Assembly (NCBI GenBank): GCA_019359595.1
Contig: JAHHGZ010000006.1
Span: forward strand, 124,001-188,000
Source: Cyanomargarita calcarea GSE-NOS-MK-12-04C
GTDB taxonomy: Bacteria; Cyanobacteriota; Cyanobacteriia; Cyanobacteriales; Nostocaceae
Reading direction: 5' to 3'
Length of the DNA stretch: 64,000 bases
Shown: positions 17,785-26,833 of the stretch, piece by piece
How the letters are laid out: every line of letters starts with the position of its first letter
How positions within the stretch are numbered: position 1 is the first letter of the stretch
Made by a program: the position numbers and the translations under genes
Notes under the pieces: model-generated
Seen by the model: only the letters and a program-made list of their open reading frames with translations
Told to the model about the DNA's origin: nothing
The model's database searches: none

Positions 17785-18025
17785 TATCAAAGGGTTGGAT
17801 TATTTTGGCTGGCGGATAATTTAATATTGGTTAGGCACTCATAATTTTCAATGGTTAAATAAATACTCAAAAAAGCCGAATTATTCGTAGAAAAAATACC
17901 CTGCGTCCGTCAAGCCACAGATAGGCGCTGTAAGTCGTATGCGACCCTATTGTGCCTACGATTGATTATTTTACGTAAGTCCTAATTATAATTTTTCTTA
18001 ATCGTGGGCTTGATTCAGAAGAGAA

Positions 18026-18051
18026 ACCCGGCTTTGAAGAAGAAGCCGGGT
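18026..18051. terminator. Bidirectional terminator between convergent TA operons
   Basis: ACCCGGCTT and AAGCCGGGT form a perfect 9-bp stem with an 8-nt loop, between the PIN gene (plus) and the MazF-like gene (minus). Confidence 0.7.
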
Positions 18052-18075
18052 ATCCATTCTCTCGCCTTCGCTTTC

Positions 18076-18423
18076 TTACAGACCCAAGGTATGACTCAGT
18101 GCCGCATCCACAGAAGACATATCTAGCCAAACACCAATCGCCCTGTCAACTTCTCCATCCATCACAGTCACCAAATTATCAGTCATAATCACCGAATCCG
18201 TCAGCAACCCTGTTTGTTTTCCGGCTGCACTTTTCAACTGCACCAACACTCGACTTGGATGTCCAGCCCGATTCAAATTACTGGTAATCATCGCCACGAT
18301 TATCTGTGACAAGCCAGTTGAGAGATGATTTGCTTGCACAACCAAACCTGGGCGACGTTTACCAGTACGAAGGTTTGAGTCAGGAAACAGAACCAGTACA
18401 ACTTCTCCACGGCTATAGAGCAT
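18076..18423 (-). CDS. PemK/MazF family endoribonuclease toxin
   Basis: The start chosen is 18423 (MLYSRGEVVLVLFPDSNLRT), giving 115 aa and an 11-bp overlap with the antitoxin stop; a longer frame from 18513 only overlaps the antitoxin. Family features are GEVVLVLFPDSNLRTGKRRP then GLVVQAN, IIVAMITSNLNRAGHPSRV and a C-terminal VMDGEVDRAIGVWLD. It is a predicted mRNA interferase. Confidence 0.85.
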   Translation of the reverse strand: MLYSRGEVVLVLFPDSNLRTGKRRPGLVVQANHLSTGLSQIIVAMITSNLNRAGHPSRVLVQLKSAAGKQTGLLTDSVIMTDNLVTVMDGEVDRAIGVWLDMSSVDAALSHTLGL

Positions 18424-18655
18424 CGTAAGCAGCCATATCAGGACGTTCCCAATCCTCAATAAAACTTTGCAACCTCGCACGGAGGTTCGCTGCTTGCTGC
18501 TCTGTGATGCCAAGAGATGGCAAGTCTAGAGAACCAGGAGCAGATAGGAAGGTAACAATGACTCGCGTTCCGTCCATCGACGCGGGTATTTCCAGCAATT
18601 CTACCTTGCCGTCGCGATAAATCCCTTCCACTGACTGCAACATTGCTTTCATCAT
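18413..18655 (-). CDS. Antitoxin of the MazF-type pair (DUF104-like)
   Basis: This 80-aa protein starts MMKAMLQSVEGIYRDGKVEL, resembling DUF104/AF2212-type antitoxins (V-x-G-I-Y-R-D-G-K-V-E-L), then EIPASMDGTRVIVTFLSAPG. Its stop lies 11 bp inside the toxin gene. The exact start among three nearby Met codons is uncertain. Confidence 0.75.
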   Translation of the reverse strand: MMKAMLQSVEGIYRDGKVELLEIPASMDGTRVIVTFLSAPGSLDLPSLGITEQQAANLRARLQSFIEDWERPDMAAYDAL

Positions 18656-18920
18656 TTGAAATGGGTCTTACCCAGCATAACTTTTCTCACAAGCTTGATA
18701 CATGATTTAAGTATCAGGTTACCTAATAATAATTTGGTTTAGCATACATCTTGCTTACACGAGTGACACCAAAAGCATAACAGTTTCAAATTAACCTTGC
18801 TTATTCCGAGGCAAAATGCTTGTAATTCAAGCCATCTGGGAACTTTGAGGGATGCTACAGGGGTAGGCTGTGGTTTTGGTCTGGCAATAGCAGGAAAGAT
18901 ATTGACTCCGAGATTTGTAG

Positions 18921-19000
18921 GGCGATCGCTTTTTTCAAAGTACTCTTAAACAGCTTTTTTGCCTCTTCCTCAGAAAACGCTTGAGAAAACCTTTGCCTTT
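18921..19000 (-). pseudogene. Remnant of a VWA-protein C-terminus
   Basis: Translating the minus strand gives RQRFSQAFSEEEAKKLFKST followed by LKKAIA. This closely parallels the end of the fragment at 20741 (QRLCQPLSEKEAKKLFAKTL, then EKAIG). Only about 25 codons remain. The rest of the 18656-19078 gap shows no gene. Confidence 0.6.
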
Positions 19001-19078
19001 TTCTAACCGTCGAACTCACGTTAAGCTCCTACATTTAGCCTACCTTTTTTTTACAACACAACCATCAGATAACGGTTT

Positions 19079-19705
19079 ATGGATAAATTAATCAATGAAA
19101 CACGAGTGATTCTAATTGGCGGCTCCTCTCATGCGGGCAAATCGACTCTTGGACTAGCTCTGGCAGCAAAGCTTGGTTGGAGTTATCGTTCTACGGACAA
19201 ACTCGCTCGGCATCCGGGACGACCTTGGGTAGGTGCAGATAGAAAGGCTATTCCAGAACACGTAGCAGAATATTATCGGGAACTGTCTGTTGAGGCTCTT
19301 TTTTTAGACGTATTGTCGCATTATGAGAAAAATGTGTTGTCTATTGTCGAGGTTATTGTTCGTTCTCATGCCTCTGATTTATCAGCGGAATGCCTTGTAC
19401 TTGAGGGTTCTGCATTATGGCCAGAATTTGTAGCGAATTTAGTTGACGCTTTGGGTGTTAAAGCAATTTGGCTTACGGCTAGTAACCAACTCTTCCAAAA
19501 CCGAATCAAGCGTGAAAGTAATTTTTGTAATGTACGTAAGGACGAAAAACATTTAATTCAAAAGTTTCTAGACCGTACCCTATTCTACGATAAACATATG
19601 AGGGAGGAGGTTAAGCGTCTTGGATTTATGTGTATTGATGTAGAATCTGTGTCAACAGCAGACGGACTTTTAAAGAAATGTATGGAATTGATGGAGGCTT
19701 CGTAA
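19079..19705 (+). CDS. P-loop kinase-like protein
   Basis: This 208-aa protein has a Walker A motif GGSSHAGKSTLGLALAAKLG at residues 14-33, then SYRSTDKLARHPGRPW and an acidic region before VLEGSALWPEF. It resembles small nucleoside/phosphoglycerate-kinase-like P-loop proteins; the substrate is unknown. The start ATG at 19079 follows an AT-rich leader. It is flanked by TA genes and VWA/PP2C remnants. A function in stress or defence is only suggested by context. Confidence 0.7.
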   Translation: MDKLINETRVILIGGSSHAGKSTLGLALAAKLGWSYRSTDKLARHPGRPWVGADRKAIPEHVAEYYRELSVEALFLDVLSHYEKNVLSIVEVIVRSHASDLSAECLVLEGSALWPEFVANLVDALGVKAIWLTASNQLFQNRIKRESNFCNVRKDEKHLIQKFLDRTLFYDKHMREEVKRLGFMCIDVESVSTADGLLKKCMELMEAS

Positions 19706-19930
19706 ATTGGTGGTGTTAACGATGGTTGTGTTGCAAAAACTGGTGGCTGTCTGGTAAAAGTGGCAATTGTACCTACCGCTCGCCCAACCCGCCTCGTTCA
19801 CGAACTCCAAGTACCCTTTCAAGGGACTTCCAAACAATAAATCAGTGAATTATACGCGAACAAAAAAGCTAGGCATCGTAAATTACCTCAGTTATTTTAC
19901 AACCTGAGTTTATTCAACATTGTTTATACT

Positions 19931-20342
19931 TATACCAATTCTCTATGAAGTTGCACTTAATAAAGCGGAGGTGATGTAATCCCATCCACAAATCGAGGCG
20001 ATCGCTTCGGAAGAGATGGAATCAAGAACCTGTTTTAACTTCCGTCTTAACTGATCTAAAGTCGTGTAATGTTCCCAGGACAATTCGTATTTGATGTGTT
20101 CCCATAAGCGTTCTATAGGATTCAACTCAGGGCTATTTGGTGGCTGAAAAATTGGAATAACATTATCAGGCCATTTTAAATCCAAGGACTTGTGAAAGCT
20201 AGCATTGTCCATCTGAACCAAATTCAACACGTCAGGGTAAGCTTTTGAAAAAAGGTCTAAAAAATCTTGAAAACACGTACCATCCAAGTGAGAAAACTCC
20301 CAAAAAAAACTATCGCCTGTTGCTGGTTCAACAAGACCATAT
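19931..20342 (-). mobile_element. IS630 fragment (3' part of transposase)
   Basis: The left end TATACCAATTCTCTATGAAG at 19931 matches the terminal repeat of the element at 13106. Transposase residues from EPATGDSFFWEFSHLDGTCF to PPNSPELNPIERLWEHIK remain. The 5' part is missing: the fragment runs directly into PP2C sequence at about 20340, so it truncates that gene. Confidence 0.8.
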
Positions 20343-20706
20343 TTAGCCGTTCGGAATCGAGAAAATTCTTTAAATATTTGTCTTCCTTTTCAGGGTCACT
20401 TGTTTCCCCAAGGTATTCCTCTAAAGGTTTGAAGAAAAGCGCAAAGGGTGTCCAGTCAGAAAAACGAATTGCTAGCTTCTCCAATCCATCAGTTGAAGCA
20501 CAGATAAATTGTTGATGTCCCGTCAATACTCTCACCTGCATCTCATCCAAAGCATTGCTTGAGGTGATAAACGTTGTTTCGTTAGCGAATTCACCCTTAT
20601 CTGGCTGAAAAAGCAATTGATATTCCGACTCCTGGGAACGCACTACAATAAATCCATCCCCAATTTGCATCGCTGCAACCCACCGGGGAGTTGCCACAAA
20701 TATCAA
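20340..20706 (-). pseudogene. PP2C-type phosphatase fragment truncated by IS630
   Basis: The frame FVATPRWVAAMQIGDGFIVV, then EFANETTFITSSNALDEM and QQFICASTDGLEKLAIRFSD, resembles the second half of PP2C-like Ser/Thr phosphatases of TerY-type clusters. The N-terminal metal-binding half is absent, and the C-terminus switches at ERLN into IS630 sequence. It is next to a VWA C-terminal fragment, as in the VWA-PP2C-kinase triad. Confidence 0.65.
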
Positions 20707-20740
20707 CAGCGTACAAGCTAAGTCGTTAACCGAGTAATTT

Positions 20741-20983
20741 TTACTTTTTGCTTGCTCCTCTAGAGATGCCGATCGCTTTTTCTAAAGTCTTCGCAAAGAG
20801 TTTTTTTGCCTCTTTCTCGGAAAGCGGCTGACAAAGCCTTTGCCACCAATCCAAACCGTTAAGTAACAATGGTGGACGCTCAGGTGGTGCAATTTGTCTA
20901 AGAATATTCATATTGGCATTCTCTACTCCAACAGCAAAGAAACATAATCGACGATTTGCATCGGCTTCCCTTACATTAAACAA
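20741..20983 (-). pseudogene. VWA-domain (TerY-like) C-terminal fragment
   Basis: CFFAVGVENANMNILRQIAP followed by PERPPLLLNGLDWWQRLCQP matches the end of TerY-like VWA proteins. The MIDAS motif DxSxS and the first two thirds of the domain are missing. A second, shorter copy of the last segment lies at 18921-19000. It probably belonged to a metal-resistance or phosphorylation-triad locus that decayed. The 20984-21200 stretch upstream shows no gene. Confidence 0.6.
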
Positions 20984-21200
20984 TTTTAGTGCATATAAAC
21001 AAATATAAATTAACGTAAGGTGTTCTCGCTGAAGCTGAAAACATAACGCACCATTTCCTAAATATTGTTGGGTAATAATTAGTCATTATTTATTTTCTTT
21101 TAAGAGCTAGTAGGGTTGGCAAACTAGAACATGAAATTTTAACACTCGCAATCAGTAGAGTTTTGTCGTCTTACAATAAGGGTTCTAACTACATTTTTTA

Positions 21201-21494
21201 CATGACCGAGCTGGCGTAACTCGTGGATCGGTGACGAGCTTACTGGATGGGCCAGAACGTGAGAAGCTAGTTACACAAAAGCCTCATCCAGTGGATTGCA
21301 GAATGCTTACGGTTCATATGACTGACAAAGGGTGAGAACTTATAAACAGGATATTGCCTGAACACTTTGTCCGGATTAAAGGATGGATGGATGGATGGAT
21401 GGAGAATCTGAGCGATCGCGAAAAGAAAACCTTTATCAAACTGCTGACAAAACTGCGCTCCGGCATTCCCACATCACAAAAAAGGAAGAAATAA
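21201..21494 (+). pseudogene. MarR-family regulator remnant
   Basis: One frame reads GVTRGSVTSLLDGPEREKLV, then MLTVHMTDKG, a TGA stop, LPEHFVRIKG, a WMDGW expansion, and MENLSDREKKTFIKLLTKLR. This is the wing and C-terminal helices of a MarR regulator. The N-terminal half is missing, there is an in-frame stop (GGG TGA GAA), and a GGAT microsatellite added residues. Confidence 0.7.
21381..21402. repeat. (GGAT)n microsatellite
   Basis: Five and a half perfect GGAT units lie within the MarR remnant, encoding a Gly-Trp-Met-Asp expansion. Confidence 0.9.
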
Positions 21495-22037
21495 TTCGCT
21501 AAAACAAACTTCAATTTGAGGAAATGCTAGTAATGTAATTGCGTCATCTACATTAAAAATAGTTTTTTGTTGATAACCTGACTGACTAGGATTCCGATAA
21601 ACGTATACTTGCCTTTCAATAATATCTAAAACCCAATATTCCCGAATATTTTCTTTTGCATAAATTGCAGCTTTTTGTTTACAATCGAAATCTAGAGTCG
21701 AATACGAAACTTCTATTAATAAAAATATTTCGCTACTTGAAGGGTGATGATTGCCGTAAGCACCTGGGTCAATTTCCACTACAGCAATATCAGGTTCGGG
21801 TTCTGAGGAACATAAAGTTATTGGTAGCTGCGTGCGAACATGGGCTTTAAGAGCGAGTATTAGCTTGAGGTAGTCAGATGCTCTTTGGGTTGTACCTGCG
21901 TGGGGTGGTTTTTGCGGACTCATTTGAATGATTTTACCGTCTAGTAATTCCACTTTATCTTCTGAAGTTAGAATCCCAGCATCAATGATTTGGTGATATT
22001 CTTCGACCGTCCATAGGCGGTATTTAGTGGTAGTCAT
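21474..22037 (-). CDS. Uma2 family (DUF820) protein
   Basis: This 187-aa protein shows the standard family order: YRLWTVEEYHQIIDAGIL, DKVELLDGKIIQMSP, SSEPEPDIAVVEIDPG, IFLLIEVSYSTLDFDCKQK and NIREYWVLDIIERQVYVYR. It is distant from the 3312 copy. The last seven codons overlap the 3' end of the MarR remnant on the opposite strand. The gene is intact and ordinary for this family; function is unknown. Confidence 0.9.
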   Translation of the reverse strand: MTTTKYRLWTVEEYHQIIDAGILTSEDKVELLDGKIIQMSPQKPPHAGTTQRASDYLKLILALKAHVRTQLPITLCSSEPEPDIAVVEIDPGAYGNHHPSSSEIFLLIEVSYSTLDFDCKQKAAIYAKENIREYWVLDIIERQVYVYRNPSQSGYQQKTIFNVDDAITLLAFPQIEVCFSELFLPFL

Positions 22038-23455
22038 TTCAATTATCCTTGATTGTTGTCGCTTTTGATTTGGCTATTAATATTTCTATTATTGTCCGAT
22101 ATTTTATATTTGACTTACAGAAATTCGGTGCAATGCCTTGCGCCCCTGCAATGTAAAGATAAATACATAAATCAGAGCGCAATGCCTTAAGCCCCTACCA
22201 CGATAATATCTTGGAAAGATTCTGTGTTGTGTCAGGATAAAGGTATATTAAAGTATAAGTAAGGTGGAGTTTGTCGGTGATTTGAGTGAGCGATCGCATT
22301 TCCAAAATGTCCTTGCGTAAAGGCTTCTGTTAACTCAGTCGCTGGTGGTAACTCATGTGTCGTATTTTTTGATTAAATCTAAATCAAATTTCACACCAGA
22401 TAGTTGAAAAACCATTACTTAATCAGGCTTTTAGGGTGCATATCACCCCATCAGGCTTGACATTCAAATATCGCTGTCCTCTTCTCCTATCTTAGATTGT
22501 TCGCTAAACTTATTGATAGTTATTCTTATTAGGCAAGAACAAGGTACAATAGTAATGTCGCTCTGTTTCTTGCTGGTGGAACTTTTGAGAGTAGGCGTTC
22601 GTCCTCTTCTTGAAGTCCGGTCGGATGCTGCATTTAACTCAAATTCTCTCTAATGGGCGATATCGCACTCAAGGAAGTAGATTCAGTACGTTTTCTCTAA
22701 CCATTAGGCAAAAAGCTCTGATTGCCACTGACTCTGACCAAAATTAGCAAGAATATAAAGAAAAGATTAACGGCATTTTATATCGAAAAAAAATGATATT
22801 GTGTATACAGAATTGAATTTCGCACGTTGCTGGGGTAGAACCTTTTCGGCTGCTCCAGTTTTTCACCCACGAACCTTTTACTCGTTAGGGCTTGGATAGT
22901 TATGATGCTCTGAGTACAAGTTTTGCGAGTCTGAAAAATACTGCGAATTAGCTCAAACTCTTGTGAGGATTGAGTTAAACAAGAGTACAAAAATACTTGT
23001 CCCCGCTTCCATAAATACTAGAACCCCGCCCCAAAAATACTAGTACCCTCACCCCAGAAAAAATTTTTTATTCCCATTTAATCAGCTTTTGGGATGTTGA
23101 GTACAAGCTTAATCAATTCAATAACTATTATCCCGGCAATAAACCCAGCCCTCTTCAGGACGACTGCTATAAATCTTTTATCGCCAATCACTTAACGCCC
23201 CAGCAACTAGGACGATGAGTGAGTGGAGGGATGAGATAGCACCATGCCCCTCTAATTAGAAGTCGCTTTTGTCGTTCATGTAAACTGAACCCATATCAAA
23301 AACCTTGGGTTTAAGCCTTATATAGCTCTACCGCTCAAGAGTTAACTCAGGCGGTTGACGTGACTACAAAACGCGACTTCCTTGAAGGGGTTTAACAAAA
23401 TCGCGAACACATCTCCCACAGTGGCAGCCTGTCCACGAACTTTTTGCGAAATTCA
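22038..23455. other. Long nifB upstream region without a gene
   Basis: These 1.4 kb lie between the divergent Uma2 gene and nifB. They hold a near-repeat (GCAATGCCTTGCGCCCCT and GCAATGCCTTAAGCCCCT, around 22131 and 22172), GAGTACAAG boxes at 22912 and 23099, and the triple motif array at 22983-23048. The distance from the array to the nifB start is about 400 bp, so a long 5' leader is likely. No convincing coding sequence was seen. Confidence 0.6.
22983..23048 (+). promoter_or_regulatory. Triple motif array upstream of nifB (candidate CnfR-type sites)
   Basis: Three tandem copies are AAAAATACTTGTCCCC (22989-23004), ATAAATACTAGAACCCC (23011-23027) and AAAAATACTAGTACCC (23033-23048). They start exactly 22 bp apart, which places them on the same DNA face. 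GAGTACAA overlaps the first copy at its 5' side. The same array occurs upstream of the nifP remnant. In Leptolyngbya, nifB and nifP promoters are activated by CnfR (from memory), so these are candidate CnfR sites. Confidence 0.68.
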
Positions 23456-24892
23456 ATGACAACACCCGCTACAGGAATCGTCACCCCCCCCGTTACGGAA
23501 ACAGCATCAGTTCCAGCAAAAACAGGTGATTGCGGATGCACCAGCAACAGCGCCACCGTGGAAATGGATGAGAAACTCCAAGAACGCATTGCCAAACATC
23601 CCTGCTACAGCGAAGAAGCACATCACCATTATGCACGGATGCATGTCGCCGTAGCTCCTGGCTGTAACATTCAATGCAACTATTGCAACCGGAAATATGA
23701 CTGTGCGAACGAAAGTCGTCCCGGAGTAGTTAGTGAATTGCTGACTCCAGAAGAAGCAGCACACAAAGTATTGGTAATTGCTGGTAAAATACCCCAAATG
23801 ACAGTATTGGGAATTGCCGGACCGGGAGACCCTCTAGCGAACCCAGAAAAAACCTTCCGTACCTTTGAGTTGATTGCCGACAAAGCACCAGATATCAAAC
23901 TTTGCCTATCAACCAACGGTTTGATGCTTCCCGAATACATCGATCGCATTAAACAACTGAATATCGACCACGTTACAATCACCATCAATATGGTGGACCC
24001 AGAAATCGGTGAAAAGATTTATTCTTGGGTTCACTACAACCGCAAGCGTTACAGAGGTATCGAAGCGGCAAGAATCCTGCACGAGAAGCAAATGGAAGGT
24101 TTACAAGCCTTAAAAGAAGCTGATATCTTGTGCAAAGTCAACTCCGTGATGATTCCAGGAATTAACGACCATCACCTGGAAGAAGTGAATAAAGTCATGC
24201 GCTCCAAAGGTGCATTCATTCACAATATTATGCCGCTGATTTCCGCACCGGAACACGGCACCCACTTCGGTTTAATCGGTCAACGTGGTCCTACACCGAA
24301 AGAACTGAAGACAGTACAGGACAACTGTTCTGGTAACATGAAAATCATGCGCCACTGTCGCCAGTGTCGTGCTGATGCGGTAGGATTATTAGGAGAAGAC
24401 CGCAGCCAGGAATTCACCAAAGATAAATTCTTGGAAATGGACTCCGAATATAACTTCGAGACACGCCAAGAAGTTCACGCAGGGATTGAGAAATTTAGAG
24501 AAGAATTACAAGCAGCTAAAGAACAAAACAAACCTGCTTTGAAAGAAACCAACGCTGAGAAAATTTTGGTTGCAGTCGCAACAAAAGGCGGTGGTTTAGT
24601 TAACCAACACTTCGGTCATGCGAAAGAATTCCAGATTTATGAAGTGGATGGTAGTGAAGTCCACTTCGTCGGTCATCGCAAGATAGACCATTATTGCCAA
24701 GGTGGATTTGGAGAAGAAGCCACTCTAGAAAATATTATTCAAGCGATCGCTGATTGCAAAGCGGTTTTAGTCTCCAAGATTGGTGAATGTCCGAAGACTG
24801 AACTACACACAGCGGGCATACAGACTGTTGAAGCTTACGACGTGATTGAAAAGGTTGCTTTGGAATTCTACGAGCAATGGAATAAGGAATAG
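23456..24892 (+). CDS. nifB: NifB, FeMo-cofactor precursor (NifB-co) synthase
   Basis: This radical SAM enzyme builds the [8Fe-9S-C] core of FeMo-co. The start is set at [12 protein letters not shown] (23456), as in relatives, not at the ATG 4 codons earlier. The radical SAM cluster motif is [14 protein letters not shown]. Other landmarks are [44 protein letters not shown] and [13 protein letters not shown]. The last 120 residues are a NifX-like domain ([20 protein letters not shown]). It has full length (478 aa) and is not interrupted, although elements are known in nifB of some relatives. It heads the nifB-fdxN-nifS-nifU operon. Confidence 0.97.
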   Translation: MTTPATGIVTPPVTETASVPAKTGDCGCTSNSATVEMDEKLQERIAKHPCYSEEAHHHYARMHVAVAPGCNIQCNYCNRKYDCANESRPGVVSELLTPEEAAHKVLVIAGKIPQMTVLGIAGPGDPLANPEKTFRTFELIADKAPDIKLCLSTNGLMLPEYIDRIKQLNIDHVTITINMVDPEIGEKIYSWVHYNRKRYRGIEAARILHEKQMEGLQALKEADILCKVNSVMIPGINDHHLEEVNKVMRSKGAFIHNIMPLISAPEHGTHFGLIGQRGPTPKELKTVQDNCSGNMKIMRHCRQCRADAVGLLGEDRSQEFTKDKFLEMDSEYNFETRQEVHAGIEKFREELQAAKEQNKPALKETNAEKILVAVATKGGGLVNQHFGHAKEFQIYEVDGSEVHFVGHRKIDHYCQGGFGEEATLENIIQAIADCKAVLVSKIGECPKTELHTAGIQTVEAYDVIEKVALEFYEQWNKE

Positions 24893-24990
24893 TTAGTGGT
24901 TAGAAGTTAGTGGTTAGTCGTTAGTGGTTAGTTGCAATTACAACTAACAACTAACAACTGACAACTAACAATTAACAACTAACAACTCCC
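24893..24990. repeat. Heptamer repeats forming a hairpin between nifB and fdxN
   Basis: GGTTAGT-type heptamers on the left are followed by ACAACTA-type heptamers on the right. GTTAGTGGTTAGTTG and CAACTAACAACTAAC pair with one mismatch across CAATTA. The intergenic mRNA would form a long stem, a possible processing or attenuation site in the operon. Confidence 0.75.
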
Positions 24991-25014
24991 CGTGCCCAAA
25001 AAGGAGAATTGTAT

Positions 25015-25359
25015 ATGGCTTACAAAATTACAACCGAGTGCATTTCCTGTAAACTCTGTCTGTCTGTATGTCCCACTGGCGCAATTAAGATAATCGACGG
25101 TCAACATTGGATAGACCCCGAACTTTGTACAAACTGTGTTGGAAGTCTTTATACAGTGGCTCAGTGTAAGGCTGGTTGTCCGACATGCAATGGTTGCGTT
25201 AAAGAACCTGCCGATTACTGGGATTCCTGGTTTAATACTTACGAGCGCATGATATCTAAGTTAACTAATAAATCCGATTACTGGGAGAACTGGTTTAATA
25301 TTTATTCCCAGAAATTTTCCGAACAATTACAAGAAAATAAGCAAGCGATAGGGACATAG
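25015..25359 (+). CDS. fdxN: FdxN, bacterial-type 2[4Fe-4S] ferredoxin
   Basis: This ferredoxin is encoded in the nifB operon, and genetic data in other diazotrophs link it to NifB function. The start is MAYKITTECISCKLCLSVCP (25015), with AAGGAG upstream. The first cluster site is CISCKLCLSVCPTGAI. The second is CTNCVGSLYTVAQCKAGCP with the insertion typical of FdxN. It has 114 aa, with a C-terminal Trp/Tyr-rich repeat (DYWDSWFNTY and DYWENWFNIY). In Anabaena PCC 7120 this gene carries a large excision element; here it is continuous. Confidence 0.95.
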   Translation: MAYKITTECISCKLCLSVCPTGAIKIIDGQHWIDPELCTNCVGSLYTVAQCKAGCPTCNGCVKEPADYWDSWFNTYERMISKLTNKSDYWENWFNIYSQKFSEQLQENKQAIGT

Positions 25360-25362
25360 TGA

Positions 25363-26571
25363 ATGAGCGTCATTTACCTAGATAATAATGCCACCACGAA
25401 GGTAGATCCAGAAGTAGTACAGGTGATGCTACCGTATTTAACTGAATATTATGGCAATCCTTCCAGTATGCACACCTTTGGTGGACAATTAGGGAAAGCG
25501 ATTCGCTCTTCGAGGGAACAATTAGCAGCTTTGTTGGGTGCGGATGAATCAGAAATCGTCTTTACCAGTTGCGGTACAGAAGGAGATAATGCTGCAATTC
25601 GAGCAGCACTCTTAGCCCAACCAGAAAAGCGTCATATCATCACCACTCAAGTTGAACATCCGGCTGTACTGAATCTGTGCAAACAACTAGAAACACAGGG
25701 TTATAGTGTTACCTATTTGTCAGTCAACCGTCAAGGAATGTTGGATCTTGCGGAATTAGAAGCCTCTTTGACAGGTAATACGGCTCTAGTGACGGTGATG
25801 TATGCTAATAATGAAACAGGTGTAATTTTCCCAATTGAAGAAATTGGGATGCGCGTCAAAGAATATGGTGCTATATTTCATGTAGATGCTGTGCAAGCGG
25901 TAGGAAAAATCCCGCTGAACATGAAAACCAGCACCATCGATATGCTCACCATGTCGGGGCACAAAATCCACGCACCCAAAGGTATTGGTGCATTGTACAT
26001 CCGACGCGGTGTTAGATTTCGTCCTTTCCTCATCGGCGGACATCAAGAACGGGGAAGACGTGCAGGAACAGAAAATGCTCCAGGAATTATCGCTTTGGGT
26101 AAAGCCGCCGAGCTAGAGATGCTACACTTAGAAGAGGCGACCAAAAGAGAAAGAAAATTGCGCGATCGCCTGGAAAATGCTCTTTTAGCAAGCATTCCCG
26201 ACTGTGAAGTCAACGGTAATCCAATGCACAGATTGCCCAACACTACCAACATTGGCTTCAAGTATATCGAAGGCGAAGCAATTCTGCTATCTTTAAATCA
26301 ATACGGTATTTGCGCCTCATCTGGTTCGGCTTGTACTTCCGGCTCATTGGAACCCTCCCATGTCCTTAGGTCAATGGGTTTACCCTACACCATTTTACAC
26401 GGTTCCATCCGCTTCAGCTTGTGCCGTTACACCACAGAAGCCGAAATTGATGCAGTTATCGCAGTAATGCCCGGTATTGTCGAACGACTCCGCGCTCTTT
26501 CCCCCTTCAAAAATGATGATGCAAGTTGGTTGCAAGGTCAAGAGAAAGCAGTAATTGGAGCTAGAGGTTAG
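25363..26571 (+). CDS. nifS: Cysteine desulfurase NifS
   Basis: NifS supplies sulfur for nitrogenase Fe-S clusters through a PLP reaction. The start YLDNNATTKVDPEVVQ is diagnostic. The PLP lysine is in TMSGHKIHAPKGIGALY and the active-site Cys in ICASSGSACTSGSLEPSH. It has the normal length of 402 aa and starts 4 bp after the fdxN stop, so it is co-transcribed. Confidence 0.97.
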   Translation: MSVIYLDNNATTKVDPEVVQVMLPYLTEYYGNPSSMHTFGGQLGKAIRSSREQLAALLGADESEIVFTSCGTEGDNAAIRAALLAQPEKRHIITTQVEHPAVLNLCKQLETQGYSVTYLSVNRQGMLDLAELEASLTGNTALVTVMYANNETGVIFPIEEIGMRVKEYGAIFHVDAVQAVGKIPLNMKTSTIDMLTMSGHKIHAPKGIGALYIRRGVRFRPFLIGGHQERGRRAGTENAPGIIALGKAAELEMLHLEEATKRERKLRDRLENALLASIPDCEVNGNPMHRLPNTTNIGFKYIEGEAILLSLNQYGICASSGSACTSGSLEPSHVLRSMGLPYTILHGSIRFSLCRYTTEAEIDAVIAVMPGIVERLRALSPFKNDDASWLQGQEKAVIGARG

Positions 26572-26662
26572 TTGTTAGTGGTTAGTTGTTTGGAGTTTGG
26601 AGTTTGCAATTTGTAGCAAACTCACTATTTATCACTTCTAACTACGCCTCTCCTAACAATTA

Positions 26663-26766
26663 TAGGACTTACGCAAAAATTGCCAGAAACTTTTATTTAA
26701 TTAACCGCCAAGTACGCCAAGTACACCAAGGAGTAAGAGTTTAAGAGAGTTTTTGCGTAAGTCCTA
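26663..26766. mobile_element. MITE-like element between nifS and nifU
   Basis: Perfect 17-bp terminal inverted repeats, TAGGACTTACGCAAAAA at 26663-26679 and TTTTTGCGTAAGTCCTA at 26750-26766, enclose 70 bp with short repeats (CGCCAAGTACGCCAAGTAC). TA sits at both edges. A partial half-end (TTACGTAAGTCCTAATTA) occurs near 17971. It is non-coding and short, so it must be mobilised in trans if mobile. Confidence 0.8.
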
Positions 26767-26769
26767 AAT

Positions 26770-26823
26770 TAACAACTAACAACTAACAACTAACAACTAA
26801 CAACTAACAACTAACAACTAACT
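26770..26823. repeat. Heptamer tandem repeat (AACAACT)n upstream of nifU
   Basis: There are seven perfect copies of the 7-mer plus a partial one, ending about 10 bp before the nifU start codon. No normal Shine-Dalgarno sequence is obvious in the repeat, so it may affect nifU translation. Confidence 0.9.
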
Positions 26824-26833
26824 CATAAAGTTC

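Noticed and set aside
22778-22990. 70-codon frame upstream of nifB
   Set aside because: It lies in the nifB control region and overlaps GAGTACAAG boxes; the peptide looks random.
23444-25359. Excision elements in nifB or fdxN, as known from other strains
   Set aside because: Both reading frames are continuous with all conserved motifs present.
26770-26823. Heptamer array read as a CRISPR or coding repeat
   Set aside because: The unit is only 7 bp without spacers, matching the STRR type of cyanobacterial repeats.
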